Positions 7,952-15,046 of a stretch of DNA of 18,132 nt are shown here, one piece after another. The notes under the pieces were generated by a model. The model made no database searches and was not told where the DNA came from. It saw nothing but the letters and a program-made list of their open reading frames with translations. The stretch covers positions 1 to 18,132 of the forward strand of contig CAZJPD010000018.1 in assembly GCA_964547795.1 (NCBI GenBank), in the 5' to 3' direction. This DNA comes from CAZJPD01 sp964547795 (GTDB lineage: Bacteria; Pseudomonadota; Alphaproteobacteria; Rickettsiales; Midichloriaceae). The position numbers were made by a program, and so were the translations under genes. How positions within the stretch are numbered: the first letter of the stretch is position 1; every line of letters begins with the position of its first letter.

Positions 7952-9218
7952 TTTTATAAGGGTATACCTTACTGTTCCATGCTATAAATACTAAAGTGAA
8001 ACTAACTGTATACCTTTGCCATTTTTTTACTCCTTTTTTTGATTTTATGATTTCCTTATGTCGCATTCTTCCCTTTGTTATATGTGGTATTACTTTTACT
8101 GAACTTTTTCCATGTGCAGTTTTTTCCCAATAATGAGGCTTGAATAGTAATTGAAACAGTGCATAGCAGAATGGCATGGTATATAAGAGAAGGTAAAACG
8201 GATATAAAAAGCAGACTTTAAAGAGGAATGGTTTTTGCTCTTTGTGTATTAAGAATAAAGGTATTATCAGCGTACAATATACCCATAACATGCAGTAGAA
8301 TAAGAATATATATTTCGTAACAGGGGCAATTTTTTCTGAAATATTTGTGCTGTTGAACAGGTAGGAGATAAATAACACTATCAAGAAAGGAATAGATAGT
8401 GATATCGCAGATGATAAGCCTATGAAATAATAAAGACTGAATATACACTTAGCCCCGTTATTCTGGTGCTTTGGAAAGCCTGTGCGGGATTGAACCAGAA
8501 AAGTGATTATGTGTCCCTTGACCCATCTGGAACGTTGTTTTATCCAGGATTTTACATCGATTACTGTTTCCTCTGACGTATAACTATCTAACATCTTAAT
8601 TTTATAATTTTTTCTGGACAAACGATATGTAATATCCGCATCTTCAGTTACATTATAGGCATCCCATCCATGGATTTTCCGCAAGGCTTGCAGTTTAAAG
8701 TGATTGCTTGTTCCCCCTAAAGGGACAGGGACCCCATTTTCAGAAAACCCTGGTAAGATGAAGTTGAAATGAACCAGATATTCTAATGTGCAGAGTTTTG
8801 TCAGAAGATTTTCTGAATGATTATAGAATGTGAGTTTTGCCTGGAGGCATGCAAGTTCTGGGTCATTATGTTTTTTGAAAGTCTGTACAGCCACGAGCAG
8901 TTGATCTGTTTCCGGAATATCTTCTGCATCATAAATTACAAGATATTTTCCTGTGGCATGTTCAAGTCCATAATTACAGGCTCTGGCTTTTGTTTTAGGT
9001 CCATGATCTGGTACAATCAATATGGAAAAATAAGGAGGAAGCTTTTTTTGAGAAATAGCATCTATAGTTTCTTTATCATCTGCTTCGAGCAGAATTAAAA
9101 TCTGTAATAATTTTTTTGGATATACCAAGTCTATCATCGCTTGGATAAGCTTATCTACAATCTCTGCTTCCTTATACAATGGAAGCAGGATTGTATAACT
9201 GTCATGTAAATTATTCAT
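7914..9218 (-). CDS. Family 2 glycosyltransferase, catalytic part of a split membrane glycosyltransferase
   Basis: A 434-residue processive-type GT2 enzyme of the inner membrane. Visible motifs: the nucleotide-sugar fold start YTILLPLYKEAE, the DxD-type DAED at 97-100, the acceptor-site TED at 191-193, and QRSRW at 228-232, which together are typical of BcsA-like synthases. PLGGTSNHF at about 166-174 is a further family block. About four membrane segments follow from residue 250 on. From memory, related alphaproteobacterial proteins are longer and carry the preceding membrane segment in the same chain; here that part is a separate frame overlapping by 8 bases (9211-9218). AAGGA five bases before this ATG would allow independent initiation. 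The last 12 residues (RWIATPTVVGLQ) are read from a palindromic repeat and replace the native C-terminus. Sugar and product are unknown. Confidence 0.85.
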   Translation of the reverse strand: MNNLHDSYTILLPLYKEAEIVDKLIQAMIDLVYPKKLLQILILLEADDKETIDAISQKKLPPYFSILIVPDHGPKTKARACNYGLEHATGKYLVIYDAEDIPETDQLLVAVQTFKKHNDPELACLQAKLTFYNHSENLLTKLCTLEYLVHFNFILPGFSENGVPVPLGGTSNHFKLQALRKIHGWDAYNVTEDADITYRLSRKNYKIKMLDSYTSEETVIDVKSWIKQRSRWVKGHIITFLVQSRTGFPKHQNNGAKCIFSLYYFIGLSSAISLSIPFLIVLFISYLFNSTNISEKIAPVTKYIFLFYCMLWVYCTLIIPLFLIHKEQKPFLFKVCFLYPFYLLLYTMPFCYALFQLLFKPHYWEKTAHGKSSVKVIPHITKGRMRHKEIIKSKKGVKKWQRYTVSFTLVFIAWNSKVYPYKRWIATPTVVGLQ

Positions 9219-9573
9219 ATTCCTTTCTAATTAAATTGAAACTTTTTATAATAAGAGGAGTAAGTCTGCAGATGGAAACAACATTTGTGATATGAGCAAA
9301 TCCGCAGATAAAGCTACATTCGAAATATTCCAGAGAGGTAAATACAAGCAGCAGGATAGCACAGACAAAAAACTTCTGCCTAGGTAGCAATATTTTCTCT
9401 ACAGTCATGCAATTCCCTTCTGCACATAAAGAAATTTGGGTTGAGTCAGATAATGAGATAGAATGACCAGGACTATATGTTAGAGAGACTGAATCCTTTA
9501 AACAAATTTCCTGAGCATTATTATCATTACTCGTTACATAGTGGTTAGCATCCCTGCTATTTGCTTTTCCCAT
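9211..9573 (-). CDS. Small membrane protein, probable N-terminal part of the split glycosyltransferase
   Basis: A 120-residue frame with a polar, Ser/Asn-rich N-terminal half and, from about residue 62 (LLPRQKFFVCAILLL), two hydrophobic segments ending in KSFNLIRKEYE. The layout resembles the membrane lead-in that precedes the GT2 domain in full-length relatives, and the next frame starts 8 bases before this one stops. An in-frame TAG lies just upstream of the ATG, so it does not extend further. Two readings are possible: one ancestral gene broken by an indel within roughly 9211-9235, or a two-gene arrangement with translational coupling (ATGAATAA overlap). On its own the protein has no motif I recognise. 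Confidence 0.5.
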   Translation of the reverse strand: MGKANSRDANHYVTSNDNNAQEICLKDSVSLTYSPGHSISLSDSTQISLCAEGNCMTVEKILLPRQKFFVCAILLLVFTSLEYFECSFICGFAHITNVVSICRLTPLIIKSFNLIRKEYE

Positions 9574-9646
9574 GCAAACCTTCTACCATTACTCATCGCT
9601 TGCCAAGCTACCATAATACAGAATAAATGTTAAGAAGAATATTTTT

Positions 9647-9680
9647 GGGATTGCCAACTAAAGAAAGATGAAGCAATGGG
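9647..9680 (-). repeat. Possible degenerate copy of the palindromic repeat
   Basis: Read on the minus strand, the segment has CATTGC at one end and TTGGCAATCCC at the other, matching the outer arms of the other copies, but the inner stem has decayed. It lies in the gap between pgsA and the glycosyltransferase pieces, which otherwise holds nothing recognisable. Similarity is limited to the two arms. Confidence 0.35.
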
Positions 9681-9799
9681 TTTATAGATAGGCAAAAGAA
9701 TGGCTGAGTGGAGGGATGTTAAAAACAGCGAAACTAAATCAGCAGATTTTGGGATTTCAGCCATTTCGGGGGCAATCATTATAATAATTGACTGTAAAA

Positions 9800-10357
9800 T
9801 TATTCCTGGTGTTTGGTATTGCTTATACCTTCTTTCAGATAAGCATAACCAGTAATAACTGTAAGACCTGCTGCTATCCAAATTGTAATTTGACCCAGCA
9901 GATTTGTATATGCAATGCCGGTACTCTCTTCTCCAAGAAGCAATATAATAATAGCTACCATCTGAGTTGCTGTTTTGATTTTTGCCAAGTAACTTACAGG
10001 AAGACTGACTTTCACTTTCAGTTCTGCTAAATACTCACGCATTCCCGAAACTAAAATTTCTCTGCACAATATCACTAATGCTGGCAATACTGGGGCAATA
10101 CCCTTATCCACCATCATCATAAGAGTAGCAACAACAAGCATTTTATCTGCAACTGGGTCTAAAACCCCTCCAAAATTCGACTGTACCTTCCAAGTTCTAG
10201 CTAAAAAACCATCAAAATAATCAGTAATACTTGCAAACACAAATATGCCAGTTGCTACGTAATGAGCGAATTTAGCTTCTATATAAAAAGCTGAAACCAA
10301 AATAGGTATCAGTGCTATTCTCGACAAGGTTAAAATATTAGGTATGTTCTTTTGCAT
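9800..10357 (-). CDS. pgsA: CDP-diacylglycerol--glycerol-3-phosphate 3-phosphatidyltransferase
   Basis: An integral membrane enzyme of 185 residues that makes phosphatidylglycerol phosphate, the committed step to phosphatidylglycerol and cardiolipin. The CDP-alcohol phosphatidyltransferase signature is complete: D46, D49-G50, A53-R54, then eight residues to G63, D67 and D71 (TDYFDGFLAR through GGVLDPVADK). The N-terminus IPNILTLSRI is typical of PgsA and fixes the start at 10357. Several hydrophobic helices and a CREILVSGMREYLA block agree with the family. It lies between csrA, 82 bases upstream on the same strand, and the split glycosyltransferase. Confidence 0.95.
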   Translation of the reverse strand: MQKNIPNILTLSRIALIPILVSAFYIEAKFAHYVATGIFVFASITDYFDGFLARTWKVQSNFGGVLDPVADKMLVVATLMMMVDKGIAPVLPALVILCREILVSGMREYLAELKVKVSLPVSYLAKIKTATQMVAIIILLLGEESTGIAYTNLLGQITIWIAAGLTVITGYAYLKEGISNTKHQE

Positions 10358-10439
10358 ACATCTTATGTATTATCATCTAATCTAATGTGTACACTGAAAA
10401 ATGCTTTTTGCAAATTTCTGCCTCACAAGCAATCTGTAA

Positions 10440-10682
10440 CTAATCCCCATGCTTATCTTCTTCTTTTTTCTCTTTGTTATTATCCTCAACCTCATCGAAC
10501 GATAGTAATGCTTCCATATTTTCTTTTACTATAACATCATGTACTTCTTTTCGAAGAATCGTGGAAGACTTAGGAGATTCTATCCCCAATTTTATGGAGT
10601 TACGATTGATGGTAATAATTTTTATTTTTACATCATTATTGATAATAATCGATTCATCTATTTTTCTTGTCAAATATAGTAT
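10440..10682 (-). CDS. csrA: Carbon storage regulator CsrA with an apparent ATA start and charged C-terminal tail
   Basis: An RNA-binding post-transcriptional regulator that usually blocks ribosome binding at GGA motifs and often controls motility. The core is recognisable: LTRKIDESIII at the N-terminus, IKLGIESPKSSTILRKEV in the middle, including the conserved RNA-contact Arg before KEV. After about residue 58 comes a highly charged acidic/lysine tail of some 20 residues. The family start (MLxLTRK) aligns with the codons ATA-CTA-TAT-TTG-ACA-AGA-AAA, so Met1 corresponds to ATA at 10680-10682. No ATG or GTG exists between an in-frame TAA and this point. An AAAAAGG lies about 10 bases before ATA. 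The alternative is TTG at 10671-10673, which removes most of the first beta strand and sits 19 bases from that ribosome site. The gene is divergent from fliR. Confidence 0.8.
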   Translation of the reverse strand: MLYLTRKIDESIIINNDVKIKIITINRNSIKLGIESPKSSTILRKEVHDVIVKENMEALLSFDEVEDNNKEKKEEDKHGD

Positions 10683-10712
10683 AACCGATATACCTTTTTA
10701 AAGTATTTCAAA

Positions 10713-10741
10713 ATTGTACTGCTTTAAGTTATAACAAAGAA
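10713..10741 (-). promoter_or_regulatory. Weak candidate promoter for csrA
   Basis: On the minus strand TTCTTT (10741-10736) and TACAAT (10718-10713) are separated by 17 bases, upstream of the AAAAAGG and the csrA start. The -10 is reasonable and the -35 poor. The csrA-fliR gap has no better pair on this strand. Confidence 0.28.
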
Positions 10742-10806
10742 TAATACTTTTAACCATAAAATTTATTTATATACCAGCACTCCTTGCTATACAAAGAAAA
10801 AGGTAA

Positions 10807-11579
10807 ATGAATTTATCTGAATTTTCAGTAAATTATTTATACAGTACCCTGATAGTATTTTGCAGGGTTGGTTGTGTAGTAATGTTTGTCCCTGGTATAG
10901 GAGAGACGCTGATATCTGTGAGGATAAAATTGTTGTTTCCATATTGCTCACAATTATAATTGCTCCTATTGTAACATCTGTATCGGGTAATATAGTTTTA
11001 CCAAATAGTGCAATAGAGCTGGTATTGAATGTTACGACAGAAATTGTAATAGGCTCTTTTATCGGTTTATTTTTAAGGATAATAGTTTCAGCAGTTAGTA
11101 TATTGGGGTTTATCATTAGTAATACTATGGGACTATCGGCTGCAACTTTAATTGACCCCACTCAAGTTTCGCAACAAGGAACTTTAGTAGGAAATTTTTT
11201 TACTATTTTGAGCATTGTTTTGATATTCGCATTTGGCATAGACCATGAGGTTATAAGGGATATTATTACAAGTTATAAAACTTTCAAGTTAGGAAGCTTT
11301 TCAGAATTTTATGCCGATTATACCAAAAGCATTATAATGGCTGTGAATGACACTTGGGCATTAGGCGTGAAAATGGCTGCATCTTTCATAATAATAGGGT
11401 TATTGATTAATATTGGGGGCGGTGTTTTATCAAGATTGATGCCACAACTACATATATTTTTTCTTATAATCCCCTTACAAGCACTGATAGGATTTTTTCT
11501 ATTATCAATTACAATATCGTCTATTATAATTTGGTTCATAGAACAATATAAGTATTACATTGATGTGTTATTTGGCTAA
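10807..11579 (+). pseudogene. fliR: Flagellar export gate protein FliR, interrupted by one frameshift
   Basis: FliR is a polytopic membrane subunit of the flagellar type III export gate with FliP, FliQ and FlhB. The N-terminal part is read from ATG 10807 (MNLSEFSVNY...) and contains the family block MFVPGIGETLISVRIKLL, then hits TAA at 10957-10959. The remaining part is read in another frame, from about 10926 to 11579, and carries the rest of the protein (SILLTIIIAPIV, GFIISNTMGLSAATLIDP, a C-terminal bundle of helices). One extra base near the AAAA (10926-10929) or TTT (10936-10938) run would join them into about 257 residues, the normal length. A start at TTG 10860 in the second frame would give an unnatural N-terminus. 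The stop overlaps the flhB start (TAATG). A real mutation, a sequencing error or frameshifting during expression cannot be separated here. Confidence 0.82.
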
Positions 11580-12655
11580 TGGCAGGGGAGCAACAAGAAG
11601 ATAAATCGCAAAAAACCGAACAACCTAGCCCTAAGAAGTTAGCAGATGCTAGAAAAGGGGGGAATGTTCCTATGTCACGGGAGTTCAATAGCTTTATAAT
11701 ATTTTTGTTCGCCACGATGCTGGTCACATTAATCATGCCAAACATTAGTATAAAAGCCACACATCAGCTTTCTTATTTCATAGAACAATCATATCAGATA
11801 ATCTTAAATCCCAATTCTCTTATTGCATTAATAAAGCAAGTTTTAACTATACTTTTTTCGATTTTAGCAATTCCCCCTCTTTTTTGCATAATGGCAGTAA
11901 TTATTGCAAATATAATCCAAAACGGTATTTTATTTGTTCCTGAAGTTATAAAATTTCAGCTCAATAGAATATCTATTATATCAGGATTTAACAAAATTTT
12001 CTCTTTTAATTCCTTAGTTGAGCTATTTAAGGGAATAGCTAAAATATTCATAATCAGCATGGCAGTCTACATAACATTAAAAACAGATTTCGCTAAACTT
12101 AGTGTACTTCATACGTTGGATGTTGGAAGCATTTTAGGATTTTTGAATCAGTCATTAAAAGAGATACTAATCATAACCTGCATCATTCTGGCATTTATTG
12201 CAACTTTAGATTTCATATATCAGCAACATAAATACACCTCAAATTTAATGATGAGTAAGGAAGAGATAAAGAAAGAGCATAAAGAAACTGAGGGTGACCC
12301 TCAAATTAAAGCTAGGCTAAAAAGTATAAGGAGTAAAAAAGTGAAAGAAAGAATGATGGCTGCAGTTCCAAAAGCTGATGTCATAATTACTAACCCTACG
12401 CATTATGCTGTAGCACTAAAATATTCACCAAATAAAGGCATGTCAACACCCATTGTTGTTGCAAAAGGGATAAATAACATAGCACTAGCAATTATAAAAA
12501 TTGCCAAAGAAAATAAGATATCTATATTCGAAGATGCACCACTTGCACAAGCTTTATACAAAGCTGTAGAACTTGATCAGGAAATACCATTTGAACATTA
12601 CAAGTCAGTTGCAAAAATTATAGCTGAAGTAATGAAGTTAAAAAGAAGCATTTAG
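11579..12655 (+). CDS. flhB: Flagellar biosynthesis protein FlhB
   Basis: Substrate-specificity switch of the flagellar export apparatus, 358 residues. The N-terminus (EDKSQKTEQPSPKKLADARKGG) is the typical cytoplasmic signature, followed by four membrane segments between about 35 and 210. The cytoplasmic domain has the self-cleaving NPTH motif at 272-275, with cleavage expected between N272 and P273, then the conserved HYAVALKY and the PLAQALY block. It reads as fully functional. The ATG overlaps the fliR stop (TAATG), so the two are translationally coupled. No other flagellar gene is seen nearby; fliR and flhB appear as an isolated pair, as in other genomes with scattered flagellar genes. 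The NPTH context fits a flagellar rather than virulence export protein, though YscU-type relatives share the motif. Confidence 0.95.
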   Translation: MAGEQQEDKSQKTEQPSPKKLADARKGGNVPMSREFNSFIIFLFATMLVTLIMPNISIKATHQLSYFIEQSYQIILNPNSLIALIKQVLTILFSILAIPPLFCIMAVIIANIIQNGILFVPEVIKFQLNRISIISGFNKIFSFNSLVELFKGIAKIFIISMAVYITLKTDFAKLSVLHTLDVGSILGFLNQSLKEILIITCIILAFIATLDFIYQQHKYTSNLMMSKEEIKKEHKETEGDPQIKARLKSIRSKKVKERMMAAVPKADVIITNPTHYAVALKYSPNKGMSTPIVVAKGINNIALAIIKIAKENKISIFEDAPLAQALYKAVELDQEIPFEHYKSVAKIIAEVMKLKRSI

Positions 12656-12671
12656 GAAAAGTTATAGCCAA

Positions 12672-13658
12672 TTACAACCACCCTTTTCTTTTAAAATAAA
12701 GGTATGGAATTACCGCAGATATAATGATGAGTAATAAAGATAATGGATAGCCAAATACGAGATTCACCTCTGGCATATATTTAAAGTTCATTCCATAAAT
12801 GCTTGCAATCAAGGTTGGGGGCATAAACACGGCTGCTGCTACAGTAAATACCTTGATGATAATATTTTGTTCCACAGATATCATACCAAGAGTAGCATCC
12901 AATAAAAAGCCGTTTCTTTGAGATAAAAAATTAGCATATTCACTTAGAGAACCAATATCCCCAGAAACATGTTTTATTCTTAATCTTGAATCTCTTTTAC
13001 CCATATACTTAGCATTATCTATTTGACTAAAATATATTACCATCCTATTCAAGCTCACCAAACTTTCACGATTCTTTGATATTACAGTTCCTGTATGCCC
13101 TATCCTTCTAATTATATCATTATGAAATTCAGAGGAATTCTTTTTTCTATCTATTGGTTTTTCAAACACGATCTTTAGCAAATCATCGATTTCATTTCCC
13201 ACTTCCTCCAAAATATCTGCACAACAATTTACCATAAAGTCAAGCACTGTTGTTAAAATATGCTCTGGAAGGAGAGTTTTCTTTTTATCCCTGAAAGCCC
13301 ATGTGTTCAAATAATCAAATGATTTGGGCTTATCATATCTAGTGGTAATTAAATATTTATTAGTTAAAATAAATGTTATTGCTATACTACCTGGATACTC
13401 TTCACTTTCTTTATCCAAAACAGTTACTGTCATATAATCAACACCATCTTTTACATAAAATGGGCTGGTAATCTCAAACTTATCCATTTCCTCCTCGGTA
13501 GGAGCTTCAATATTTAATATTTTTTCAATATATCTTTCTTCTTCTAATTTTGGTTCTATTAAGTCAATCCATACTGTGTTATCCGGCAAAGTATCGTTCA
13601 CTTTTATCTCTTTTTTTCTAATACCAGCATCTTTATTTTGAGATAATACCACAATCAT
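12672..13658 (-). CDS. corA: CorA family magnesium transporter
   Basis: A 328-residue magnesium (possibly cobalt/nickel) channel forming pentamers in the inner membrane. The large cytoplasmic N-terminal domain includes a long helical region, followed by two C-terminal membrane helices at about 267-287 and 300-320. The selectivity signature YGMN has GMN at 289-291 (YGMNFKYMPE), and the tail is basic (FKRKGWL), as expected. Length and layout are normal. It is convergent with flhB, 16 bases apart, with no obvious terminator hairpin between them. The start ATG gives MIVVLSQN; no strong ribosome site is visible. Confidence 0.95.
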   Translation of the reverse strand: MIVVLSQNKDAGIRKKEIKVNDTLPDNTVWIDLIEPKLEEERYIEKILNIEAPTEEEMDKFEITSPFYVKDGVDYMTVTVLDKESEEYPGSIAITFILTNKYLITTRYDKPKSFDYLNTWAFRDKKKTLLPEHILTTVLDFMVNCCADILEEVGNEIDDLLKIVFEKPIDRKKNSSEFHNDIIRRIGHTGTVISKNRESLVSLNRMVIYFSQIDNAKYMGKRDSRLRIKHVSGDIGSLSEYANFLSQRNGFLLDATLGMISVEQNIIIKVFTVAAAVFMPPTLIASIYGMNFKYMPEVNLVFGYPLSLLLIIISAVIPYLYFKRKGWL

Positions 13659-13718
13659 GTTGAATGCTACTTTTTAGAATTTATCGGTTTATACCATAAA
13701 AATATAAACTTTGTAATA

Positions 13719-14864
13719 TTAATAATCATATATATCAAAGATTTTTTTATGTTCATCAACTGCAAATCTATCAGTCATGCCTGCAATATAATCTGTGACT
13801 CTTATTGATAATGATTTTTCATTTTTAAAATCTATTTTTTGCTGCCAAGTTTGCGGGAGAGTCTTCTGATAATTTATAAAATGAGTAAATAAATCTTGAA
13901 TAATTTTCTTATTTTTTAAAGCAATTCTGTTGACCCTAAAATTTCTATAAACATGATCAAATAAGAATTTCTTAAGCTCTTTTAACATCAATGCTACAGG
14001 TTTGGAAAAAGTTACAATAAATACATCTGATTTCATCACCTGCTGGTTATTTGTTATATCCAAATCTACAATATTACTGCTAGTTTCATTGATTAAATCT
14101 TCAACTAAAAACTTACCAAAATTCCTCAATGCCTCTCTCTTGAGGGATTCTCCTTTTATACCTGGATATTCTATAATCACTTGGTTATAAATATCCCTAA
14201 ATATATCAATTTGACAAAAATCCTCCAGCACGACAAACCCTGCTCTTACTCCATCATCAATATCATGCTTTGAATATGCAATATCGTCTGCCAACGATGC
14301 TATTTGGGATTCTAAAGAAGCATTTTTAGTGAAATCTATAGGGTATTTGTAAAGAATCTCTTTTAAATTGCCATATGATGGACTTGTTTTGTCTACAGGA
14401 CCATTATGTTTCAAAATACCATCTAATACCTCTAGTGTTAAATTAAGACCATCAAAATTAGGAAATTGCTTCTCAAGCTTTGTAATAATCCTCATGACTT
14501 GCACATTATGATCAAACCCATTAAACTTAGAGGTAGCAATATTTAGTGCATTTTCTCCAGCATGACCAAAAGGTGGGTGTCCTAAATCATGTGATAAAGC
14601 AATGATTTCTGCTAACTCCTCATTCAATCCCAATCTTTTTGCCACATACATGGCAATCTGACTTACTTCCAGAGAGTGGGTTAATCTTGTTCTATAATGA
14701 TCTCCTGTATAATTTATAAATACTTGTGTTTTATATTTCAATCTTCTGAAGGCTTTTGAATTTACTATTCTAAACTTATCTTCAAGAAAATCATATTCTA
14801 CACTTTCATTACACACTCTCCCAGATGACTTAAAACAACCTAAATTACCACTTTTTGTATTCAT
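13719..14864 (-). CDS. dgt: dGTPase-like HD-domain triphosphohydrolase
   Basis: A 381-residue HD-superfamily enzyme expected to hydrolyse dGTP or other dNTPs to deoxynucleoside and triphosphate. Motifs: SKAFRRLKYKTQVF near residue 36-49, H63 in TRLTHSLEV, the HD pair H92-D93 in SHDLGHPPFGHAGE, and a metal-ligand Asp in the LADDIAYSKHDIDDG block around 193-194. The C-terminal region also fits the family (DYIAGMTDRFA). The ATG lies only 12 bases beyond the CCA end of tRNA-His, with no ribosome site in between, so the message may come from a tRNA precursor and be almost leaderless. Substrate preference cannot be read from sequence. Confidence 0.93.
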   Translation of the reverse strand: MNTKSGNLGCFKSSGRVCNESVEYDFLEDKFRIVNSKAFRRLKYKTQVFINYTGDHYRTRLTHSLEVSQIAMYVAKRLGLNEELAEIIALSHDLGHPPFGHAGENALNIATSKFNGFDHNVQVMRIITKLEKQFPNFDGLNLTLEVLDGILKHNGPVDKTSPSYGNLKEILYKYPIDFTKNASLESQIASLADDIAYSKHDIDDGVRAGFVVLEDFCQIDIFRDIYNQVIIEYPGIKGESLKREALRNFGKFLVEDLINETSSNIVDLDITNNQQVMKSDVFIVTFSKPVALMLKELKKFLFDHVYRNFRVNRIALKNKKIIQDLFTHFINYQKTLPQTWQQKIDFKNEKSLSIRVTDYIAGMTDRFAVDEHKKIFDIYDY

Positions 14865-14876
14865 ATCTAAAAATTA

Positions 14877-14954
14877 TGGGGCGAGTAACGGAACTCGAAT
14901 CCGCGACCTTAAGTTCCACAAACTTACGCTCTAACCAACTGAGCTATACCCGCC
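14877..14954 (-). tRNA. tRNA-His (anticodon GTG)
   Basis: A full cloverleaf folds on the minus strand. The acceptor stem has eight pairs including the histidine-specific extra G(-1) at 14954 paired with discriminator C73, with one G-T pair. The D arm is GCTC/GAGC, the anticodon stem TAAGT/ACTTA around loop TTGTGGA, giving anticodon GTG. The T arm is GCGGA/TCCGT around TTCGAGT. CCA is encoded (14879-14877). The G(-1):C73 pair is the main identity element for HisRS and confirms the assignment. Confidence 0.97.
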
Positions 14955-15046
14955 ATAAATCTACCTCAGTTAATATAATTAAATATACAAAAGATCAATA
15001 GTTCGTTTGATATATTACAGATTTTTACTGCTTTATTTATGTTATT

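Noticed and set aside
8460..9000. Higher GC in the glycosyltransferase core as a sign of transfer
   Set aside because: Hand counts of a few lines gave 40-48% GC, but a conserved line of gyrB also reached 48%, so the difference may only reflect protein conservation.
9630..9881. Minus-strand 83-residue frame overlapping the 3' end of pgsA
   Set aside because: It overlaps the well-supported pgsA in another frame and continues into a gap containing a degenerate repeat; no family features seen.
10780..10800. Possible sigma-54 promoter (AGCAC...TTGC) before fliR
   Set aside because: The spacing between the two conserved dinucleotides is 8 rather than 10 bases, and the GG of the -24 element is not present.
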